NCBI GenBank assembly: GCA_905235425.1
Contig: CAJOKY010000042.1
Coordinates: 1 to 11,643, forward strand
DNA: 11,643 nt
Reading direction: 5' to 3'
DNA from: an uncultured Selenomonadaceae bacterium
GTDB lineage: Bacteria > Bacillota > Negativicutes > Selenomonadales > Selenomonadaceae
Under the pieces are notes generated by a model. The model was not told where the DNA came from. It was given only the letters and a program-made list of their open reading frames with translations, and did not search any database. The position numbers were made by a program, and so were the translations under genes. Below, in pieces: positions 6,922 through 11,643 of the stretch (position 1 is its first letter; every line of letters begins with the position of its first letter).

Positions 6922-6928
6922 CCTTCTT
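6922..6928 (-). promoter_or_regulatory. Ribosome binding site deciding the PAS kinase TTG start
   Basis: On the - strand AAGAAGG ends at 6922 and lies 8 bases before TTG at 6913. The same motif, spacing and start codon occur in front of the EamA transporter. The GTG whose first base is 6922 overlaps the motif, so it is unlikely to be used. Confidence 0.65.
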
Positions 6929-6959
6929 AATAGGGATTAGGGAACAGCTACCGGCTAAC
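6929..6959. repeat. Short mosaic heptamer tract between the two kinase genes
   Basis: Read on the + strand, TAGGGAT and TAGGGAA units run straight into CAGCTAC and CGGCTAA units. The CCCTAAT family (here reversed) is thus joined to the CTAACAG family. The tract fills most of the gap between the kinases and contains the stop TAG of the upstream kinase (CTA at 6955-6957 on this strand). It is short and degenerate compared with the other tracts. Confidence 0.75.
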
Positions 6960-9183
6960 TAAAAATTTTTTTCAAAGTTTTCATCATACTTGGAACATCA
7001 ATAGGTTTTGCAATATGATCATTCATACCGGCATCCTTAGCCGCCTGCACGTCTTCACTGAAAGCGTTGGCAGTCATCGCGATTATCGGAACTGCGGCAA
7101 GCTCCTTGTCATCAAGGTTACGAATAGCTCGCGACGCCTCGTAGCCGTTCATTACCGGCATTTGAATATCCATTAAAACCGCCTCGTAATATCCTGCCTT
7201 CGACGCCGCAACTTTTTCAAATGCGTCTTTACCGTTTTCTGCAGTGTCCACGACAAAGCCCGCCATTTCCAAAATCATCACGGCTATTTCTCGATTAACC
7301 TCAAGATCATCAACCAAAAGCAGGCGCATACCTTCAAAGTCATACTCTTGACTTTCGTCCTGCTCTTCGGCAGTTTCTTCAATCGGCGTTTCTGTAATTT
7401 TAAAATTCACGCTTATAACAAATTCTGTACCTTTATTCGGCGCGGTTATGACTTTAATATCTCCACCCATTAAGTCGACAATACTCTTTGTAATCGCCAT
7501 TCCCAAGCCGGTACCTTGTATGCCGCTGACAGTGGAAGTTTTTTCACGTTCAAATGCCTCAAAAACTTTCGCGGCAAATTCCGGCGTCATACCAATACCG
7601 CTGTCCTTTACGCGCAGTTCATATTCACCGACGCTGTTTTCATCAATCGGCTTATCTTTAGGCACTTCATTAAGTTGCGTCAAAGTTACAGTAATTTTTC
7701 CTCCTTTCGGCGTGAATTTATAGGCATTGCTAAGGAGATTTAAAAGCACGCGATTCAATCTGTTTTTATCGCAAAGCACGTAGGAATTTTTAACGCCGGA
7801 AGTGTCAACGACAAAATTAATGTCTTTGCCCTGCATTTGCGTTGCGAACATATCGCGCACTTCGTCAAGAGTATTTTTTAAATTCGTGTCAATCAATTCA
7901 AGTTCCATTTTACCGCTTTCAATGCGGCTCATCTCCAACACGTCATTTATCAGTGCCAAAAGGTGTTGACTGGAACTTTCAATTTTTTTCAGAAAATCGT
8001 GCACTTCATCAAGCGTTGTATTTTTTCTTTGCGCCAAATTCACGTAGCCTACAATCGCATTCATAGGCGTACGAATATCATGGCTCATGTTGGATAAAAA
8101 CTGCGACTTGGCTTTACTGCTTTCCTCTGCGCGATTTTTGGCGGCAATAAGTTCAACCTGTTGCTTTTTAAGCTCCTCCTGCTGATTGTTAATCGTTTCC
8201 AAATTTTCCTGCAAGCGTCTTGTATACGAACGCTGAATTTTTGAATTGCGATTTTGCAGGAAAATATATGTGATAAGCATCATTAAAATGCAGAAGGCGG
8301 CGGCATTTGCGGCTACAATCCAAGGACGATTTTCAATCATTTCAACAAGCGTCATATTTTCGTAGCGCTGAGTAATCCACTTTCTATCAAGCTCCGCCAA
8401 ACGTCCTTCCTGTTGCATTTGAATCAGCGCGGCGTTTACTTTTACGCGGAGCATAGTATCTTGAGGGTGCATTGCCAAAACTCCATAAACGTGTTGGACG
8501 GCGTAGCTGGGGAAAACGTCATCTATACCGTTTCTTTCCAAAAGAGTTTGCCCGACTTGTATAGGACATATTGCAAATTCATATTCGCCTTTTTTCAACT
8601 CTTCAAAAATTCTTTGGTAGGAACTAATATAAGTTATTTCGTCATCAAGACCGAGACCGGACATTTTATGAAGAGCTGCAACGCGCCTGCCGTAAAGTTC
8701 CGCGACAGTAGAAATACTGCTTTTGCCGTAAACCACGTACTGCTTTTCTGTGGTAGGAAGGGACGCGATAAATTTTGAATCGTTGCCTATTAAATCGGAC
8801 TCCACATTCATAATAATATCTGCGTCACCGTCTTCAAACATTTTGTTGGCAATAATCCAATCTTTCAGCTTTAAATCCAAATTCATATGCATGCGATTGG
8901 CGATTTCATTCATCATTTCCACATCGAGACCTTGATAATTGCCGTTTTCGTCGATATATGAATAAGGCTCGTAGTCAATGTCTGTCACAACGTGCAAAGT
9001 TTTATCAAAATTATTTTGCGCTTGAATTTCAACTTTAGGCGGAGCTTTGAACACGTCGAAAAAATTCATATATGCCATAGAACAAAGAATGACTATTGCG
9101 ACCGGAAATAAAAGTATTGCGGATATGGATTTGCTTTTTTTGTTCGAGTATAGTTCATTATCTTCAATCGGCGACCTATCCAA
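6955..9183 (-). CDS. Transmembrane hybrid sensor histidine kinase with periplasmic solute-binding (SBP_bac_3) domain
   Basis: The 742-residue protein resembles the BvgS/EvgS architecture. A short cytoplasmic N-terminus leads to membrane helix one (about 20-42). A family 3 solute-binding domain follows (about 61-275), opening TLHVVTDIDYEPYSYIDENG and ending EGRLAELDRKWI. Membrane helix two (about 288-309) leads into a Gln/Glu-rich coiled coil (about 315-360). HisKA carries phospho-acceptor His368 (NMSHDIRTPMN). The ATPase domain has LNLLSNAYKF, DSGIGM and GTGLGM (557-562). The receiver has Asp625-Asp626, Asp672 (LMDIQMP), Thr704 and Lys726. It probably senses an amino acid or another small ligand outside the membrane, but the ligand is not deducible. 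TTG 9183 is supported by AGGAGG 8 bases upstream. A strong promoter lies at 9217-9245, divergent from a solute-binding lipoprotein. No DNA-binding domain is present. The stop codon lies in a heptamer tract. Confidence 0.93.
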   Translation of the reverse strand: MDRSPIEDNELYSNKKSKSISAILLFPVAIVILCSMAYMNFFDVFKAPPKVEIQAQNNFDKTLHVVTDIDYEPYSYIDENGNYQGLDVEMMNEIANRMHMNLDLKLKDWIIANKMFEDGDADIIMNVESDLIGNDSKFIASLPTTEKQYVVYGKSSISTVAELYGRRVAALHKMSGLGLDDEITYISSYQRIFEELKKGEYEFAICPIQVGQTLLERNGIDDVFPSYAVQHVYGVLAMHPQDTMLRVKVNAALIQMQQEGRLAELDRKWITQRYENMTLVEMIENRPWIVAANAAAFCILMMLITYIFLQNRNSKIQRSYTRRLQENLETINNQQEELKKQQVELIAAKNRAEESSKAKSQFLSNMSHDIRTPMNAIVGYVNLAQRKNTTLDEVHDFLKKIESSSQHLLALINDVLEMSRIESGKMELELIDTNLKNTLDEVRDMFATQMQGKDINFVVDTSGVKNSYVLCDKNRLNRVLLNLLSNAYKFTPKGGKITVTLTQLNEVPKDKPIDENSVGEYELRVKDSGIGMTPEFAAKVFEAFEREKTSTVSGIQGTGLGMAITKSIVDLMGGDIKVITAPNKGTEFVISVNFKITETPIEETAEEQDESQEYDFEGMRLLLVDDLEVNREIAVMILEMAGFVVDTAENGKDAFEKVAASKAGYYEAVLMDIQMPVMNGYEASRAIRNLDDKELAAVPIIAMTANAFSEDVQAAKDAGMNDHIAKPIDVPSMMKTLKKIFS

Positions 9184-9191
9184 CTAGTACT

Positions 9192-9197
9192 CCTCCT
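9192..9197 (-). promoter_or_regulatory. Ribosome binding site for the transmembrane kinase
   Basis: On the - strand a perfect AGGAGG lies 8 bases before the TTG start at 9183. No in-frame ATG with a comparable site is seen nearby, so TTG is the likely start. Confidence 0.85.
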
Positions 9198-9216
9198 CTG
9201 TGAAAAATTAAATTTA

Positions 9217-9245
9217 ATTATATATTAACGATATTGTATTTTCAA
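9217..9245 (-). promoter_or_regulatory. Sigma-A promoter of the kinase pair (leftward)
   Basis: On the - strand TTGAAA (9245-9240) is separated by 17 bases from a perfect TATAAT (9222-9217). This would start transcription near 9210, giving a short leader to the kinase start at 9183. It lies back to back with the promoter of the lipoprotein gene, the -35 boxes being 36 bases apart, so a shared operator between them is possible. No clear palindrome was identified there. Confidence 0.8.
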
Positions 9246-9281
9246 GAAAATTTTGCCGTTATCTCGCGGTTTAAGTTAAAC

Positions 9282-9310
9282 TTGACATAGAAATTTCTTT
9301 TCTGTAAAAT
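9282..9310 (+). promoter_or_regulatory. Sigma-A promoter of the solute-binding lipoprotein (rightward)
   Basis: A perfect TTGACA (9282-9287) lies 17 bases before TAAAAT (9305-9310), about 40 bases upstream of the ATG at 9348. The GGGAGGGGAG ribosome binding site lies between. Near-consensus boxes and ideal spacing suggest strong expression. Confidence 0.82.
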
Positions 9311-9347
9311 CGCTAATCAAGTGACATAATCGCGGGAGGGGAGTTTT

Positions 9348-10373
9348 ATGTTTAAAAGATTGACGGGACTGTTGCTGACATTGAGTCTGCTTATTTGCGC
9401 CGTTACAATGAGCGGTTGCGGTTCGGACGAAAAGCCAAATAACGGCAAAGTCGCAAGCAACAAATTGGTGATCTACACTTCAATGAAAGAAGCTCTTATC
9501 GGCGGCATAGTCGAAGGATTTAAGGCGAAATATCCCGACATTGATGTTGATTACCAATCTGCAGGCGCGGGAAAAATTATGGCCAAGCTTTACGCCGAAA
9601 AGGAAAGCGGTCATATGATGGCTGACATAATTTGGACAAGTGAAGTGCCGGATTTTTATCAAATGCGAAATGACGGCATGCTTGAAAAATATCAGCCCGC
9701 AGGTTTTGACGAAATTTTAAATCCCTTCGACGATTACGACGGCTCTTTCACTGCTGCGCGGCTTGGTACATTGGGCATTGTCATAAATACCGATAAAATT
9801 TCAACGTCGCCTAAAAGTTGGGAAGAAATTGTCACCAATCCCGAATACAAAGGCGCCTTCGGCATTGCAGACCCCGCACTTTCCGGCACGGCTTATATGA
9901 GCGTTGCACTTTTGGAAAAACAATTCGGTTGGGATTATTTCATTCGCTTGCACGATAACGGCGCGGTTAAAAGTAAAGGTTCAGGACGTGTTATCGACGA
10001 TACGGCGGAGGGCACTTTAAGCGCTTGTCTCGGCGTTGATTACATAACCGCAGGCAAAATTGATAAAGGCGCGCCGTTGAAAATGGTTTACCCGCCGGAA
10101 AATATTGTCGTACCCAGTCCCGTTGCTATTTTGAAAGGCGCGGATCACGTTGACGCGGCGAAAAAATTTGTTGACTACGTCATAACGCAGGAAGCTCAGC
10201 AAAAGGTAGCAAATGCCGGTACGGTGCCGGTACGTAAAGATGTTGAGATGCCGGAAAAATATAATTTGCCGAGACCCGAGCAGGCATTTGCTCACGGCAT
10301 TAAAATTAATTATCTTGAGATTTTGCCGCACAAAGACGAGCTTATCAATAAGTTTTCAAATTTGTTTAAGTAA
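9348..10373 (+). CDS. Extracellular solute-binding lipoprotein (AfuA/FbpA-like ABC substrate-binding family)
   Basis: The 341-residue protein starts with a lipoprotein signal peptide whose lipobox MSGC places the lipidated Cys at 24. The rest looks like a periplasmic-binding fold of the iron/sugar-phosphate group: LVIYTSMKEALIGGIVEGF near the start, then SAGAGKIMAKL, DIIWTSEVPDFYQM, IADPALSGTAY, GSGRVIDD, VVPSPVAILKG and a C-terminal helix around EAQQKVA. Annotation pipelines often call this family iron(III)-binding. However, the Tyr-Tyr pair that binds ferric ion in FbpA is not seen; the corresponding region reads LGVDYITAG with one Tyr. A sugar-phosphate, phosphonate or similar ligand is equally possible. 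No permease or ATPase gene adjoins it, and the divergent neighbour is a sensor kinase. A sensing role like that of HptA beside HptRS is therefore an attractive inference. AAGGAGGT overlaps its stop codon, followed by repeats. Confidence 0.85.
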   Translation: MFKRLTGLLLTLSLLICAVTMSGCGSDEKPNNGKVASNKLVIYTSMKEALIGGIVEGFKAKYPDIDVDYQSAGAGKIMAKLYAEKESGHMMADIIWTSEVPDFYQMRNDGMLEKYQPAGFDEILNPFDDYDGSFTAARLGTLGIVINTDKISTSPKSWEEIVTNPEYKGAFGIADPALSGTAYMSVALLEKQFGWDYFIRLHDNGAVKSKGSGRVIDDTAEGTLSACLGVDYITAGKIDKGAPLKMVYPPENIVVPSPVAILKGADHVDAAKKFVDYVITQEAQQKVANAGTVPVRKDVEMPEKYNLPRPEQAFAHGIKINYLEILPHKDELINKFSNLFK

Positions 10374-10379
10374 GGAGGT
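10372..10379 (+). promoter_or_regulatory. Orphan Shine-Dalgarno sequence stranded upstream of a repeat tract
   Basis: AAGGAGGT is a near-perfect ribosome binding site that overlaps the stop codon of the lipoprotein gene. No ATG, GTG or TTG follows within normal spacing. Instead the heptamer tract begins at 10380, and the next start codon, that of murG, is 113 bases away. It is probably the original murG site, displaced by the repeats. Confidence 0.6.
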
Positions 10380-10485
10380 AGCGGTTAGCCTTTAGCTGTT
10401 AGCGGTTAGCCTTTAGCCTTTAGCGGTTAGCTCTTAGCTTTTAATTAATCGCTAATAGCTAATAGCTAATGGCTAAAAGCTAATT
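10380..10485. repeat. Inverted heptamer repeat tract before murG
   Basis: Nine units in one orientation (10380-10442: AGCGGTT, AGCCTTT, AGCTGTT, AGCTCTT, AGCTTTT in mixed order) are followed by a short spacer. Five units in the opposite orientation come next (10451-10485: GCTAATA, GCTAATG, GCTAAAA, GCTAATT). At the centre is the palindrome TTAATTAA (10441-10448). The arms at about 10407-10439 and 10451-10483 can pair as a long imperfect hairpin in which each unit contributes a TTAGC:GCTAA core. The units are the reverse complement of the CTAACAG family seen at 1904-1966. The tract fills the lipoprotein-murG gap. Confidence 0.92.
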
Positions 10486-10492
10486 TACATTT

Positions 10493-11608
10493 ATGCGAAT
10501 AATTTTTTCAGGCGGCGGTACCGGCGGTCACATTTACCCCGCGCTGACTTTGATTGATACTATTAAAAGAAAACTTCCCGATACAAAATTTTTATACGTC
10601 GGTACAGAAAAAGGCATGGAATCCGATATTGTACCGAAGACCGGAATAAATTTCACTGCCATGAAGTTGGAGGGCGGCTTTGAGCGTCATTTTACTCTTG
10701 AAAATTTCAAACGTGCGGCGGACGCGATTTTAGGCATTAAACGCGCAGGTGACATTATCAACGATTTTAAGCCGGACGTTGTTGTAGGCACAGGCGGCTA
10801 CGTCTGCGGTTCAATACTGCTTGCCGCGAGTCTGAAAAAATTTCCTACGCTGATTCAAGAGCAAAACGCCGTTGCCGGAATTACCAATACAATTTTGTCA
10901 AAGTTTGTCACGAAAATTGCCGCAGGTTCAAAGCTTGCCATGAAAAAATTTCCTGCCGCCAAAACCGTTTATACCGGCAATCCCATTCGCGCAGAAGTTT
11001 TGACGGCGAAGCGTGAAGACGGCTTGAAAGAGTTTAACTTCACGGCTGAAAAACCTGTCGTCTTAATTTCCGGCGGCAGTCGCGGCGCTCGCAGTATCAA
11101 TAACGCCATGATCGACGTACTTTTAAAGGCGGCGAAAAATCCAACTGCGCAATTTCTTCACGTCACGGGCAAAGGAGAATATCAATCCGTCGTGGAAAAA
11201 TTAACTGCAGGCGGTTTAAATTTGGACGCGGTTCAACATATAAAGGTTGTGCCATACCTTTACAATATGCCGCAGGCTATGGCAATGGCGGATCTGGCAA
11301 TTTTCCGCGCAGGTGCTACGGGAATTGCTGAACTTACTGCGCGCGGCGTACCGGCAATTTTAATTCCGTATCCATACGCGGCTGAAAATCACCAAGAATT
11401 TAATGCGCAAGAATTAGTAAAAGTCGGTGCGGCGAAAATGATTTTGAACAAAGATTTAACGTCGGAAATTTTATCCGCGCAGATTGACGAGATTTTAAAA
11501 AATCCTGCTGAATTAAAAAATATGGCGGCGGCAAGTTTATCACTCGGCAGACCGAATGCGGCGGCGGAAATTTCAGATTTAATATTGGGGTTAGTGAATA
11601 GTAAGTAG
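10493..11608 (+). CDS. murG: UDP-N-acetylglucosamine--lipid I GlcNAc transferase MurG
   Basis: MurG is a peripheral enzyme on the inner face of the membrane. It transfers GlcNAc from UDP-GlcNAc to lipid I, making lipid II for peptidoglycan. The 371-residue protein has the family motifs in order: GGGTGGH (7-13), VVGTGGYVCGS (97-107), QEQNAVAG (122-129), YTGNPIR (160-166), ISGGSRGARSIN (192-203) and the donor-site segment RAGATGIAEL (272-281). PYPYAAENHQ (292-301) follows. The N-terminus fits the family exactly at ATG 10493, yet no ribosome binding site precedes it; the bases upstream are repeat-derived. The last five residues (LVNSK) and the TAG stop are encoded by a heptamer tract. murG usually lies in the division/cell-wall cluster. 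Its left neighbour here is an unrelated lipoprotein, and the right neighbour is outside the window. Confidence 0.95.
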   Translation: MRIIFSGGGTGGHIYPALTLIDTIKRKLPDTKFLYVGTEKGMESDIVPKTGINFTAMKLEGGFERHFTLENFKRAADAILGIKRAGDIINDFKPDVVVGTGGYVCGSILLAASLKKFPTLIQEQNAVAGITNTILSKFVTKIAAGSKLAMKKFPAAKTVYTGNPIRAEVLTAKREDGLKEFNFTAEKPVVLISGGSRGARSINNAMIDVLLKAAKNPTAQFLHVTGKGEYQSVVEKLTAGGLNLDAVQHIKVVPYLYNMPQAMAMADLAIFRAGATGIAELTARGVPAILIPYPYAAENHQEFNAQELVKVGAAKMILNKDLTSEILSAQIDEILKNPAELKNMAAASLSLGRPNAAAEISDLILGLVNSK

Positions 11609-11643
11609 TGAGTAGTGAGTAGTCAGTAGTCAGTACTGTTCCC
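11591..11643. repeat. Heptamer tract at the end of murG, running off the window
   Basis: Units TTAGTGA, ATAGTAA, GTAGTGA, GTAGTGA, GTAGTCA and GTAGTCA begin inside murG, give its last codons and stop, and then change to ACTGTTCCC at the window edge. That suggests a switch into the CCCTAAT family just outside. This is the same order (TAGTGAG block, then CCCT block) as in the hisH-hisA tract. Confidence 0.88.

Noticed and set aside
6914..6922. GTG start for the PAS kinase at 6922
   Set aside because: It abuts AAGAAGG with no spacing. TTG 6913 has the same 8-base spacing as the EamA gene start.

Overview
The window reads as a bacterial chromosome fragment of moderate GC content, most likely from an anaerobic Firmicute. 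Strong AGGAGG-type ribosome binding sites, frequent TTG starts, a secreted protein built of clostridial hydrophobic W (ChW) repeats and MtaB all point that way. A member of the Negativicutes is my best guess, but only a guess. The genes themselves are mostly intact and recognisable. The unusual part is the spaces between them.

Layout, left to right. The 3' end of sucD (succinyl-CoA ligase alpha) is followed by hisH and hisA on the + strand. Next come a small secreted ChW-repeat protein, an intrinsic terminator, a promoter, a drug/metabolite-type (EamA) exporter and mtaB (tRNA methylthiotransferase), all on +. Two large hybrid sensor histidine kinases lie convergently on the - strand. The upstream one (7.0-9.2 kb) has a periplasmic solute-binding domain, and the downstream one (4.9-6.9 kb) has PAS domains and no membrane segment. 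Divergent from the kinases, from a back-to-back pair of well-formed promoters, is an extracellular solute-binding lipoprotein. murG follows it on + and ends at the right edge.

Nearly every gene junction is filled with short tandem heptanucleotide repeats: 1002-1114, 1854-1966, 4834-4861, about 6929-6959, 10380-10485 and 11591-11643. All have an exact 7-base period and belong to a few related families: TAGTGAG, CCCTAAT (an approximate reverse complement of the first) and CTAACAG or its reverse complement. They touch the coding sequences. Five genes (hisA, mtaB, both kinases and murG) take their stop codon, and sometimes their last few codons, from a repeat unit. In front of murG a repeat tract sits between an orphan Shine-Dalgarno sequence and the start codon.

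Functionally, the kinase pair and the divergent lipoprotein look like a solute-sensing module: binding protein, transmembrane kinase with its own binding domain, and soluble PAS kinase. No permease, ATPase or DNA-binding response regulator is present. The other genes are core metabolism or housekeeping functions (TCA/propionate-type metabolism, histidine synthesis, tRNA modification, peptidoglycan synthesis). No mobile element, CRISPR array, tRNA or rRNA was seen.
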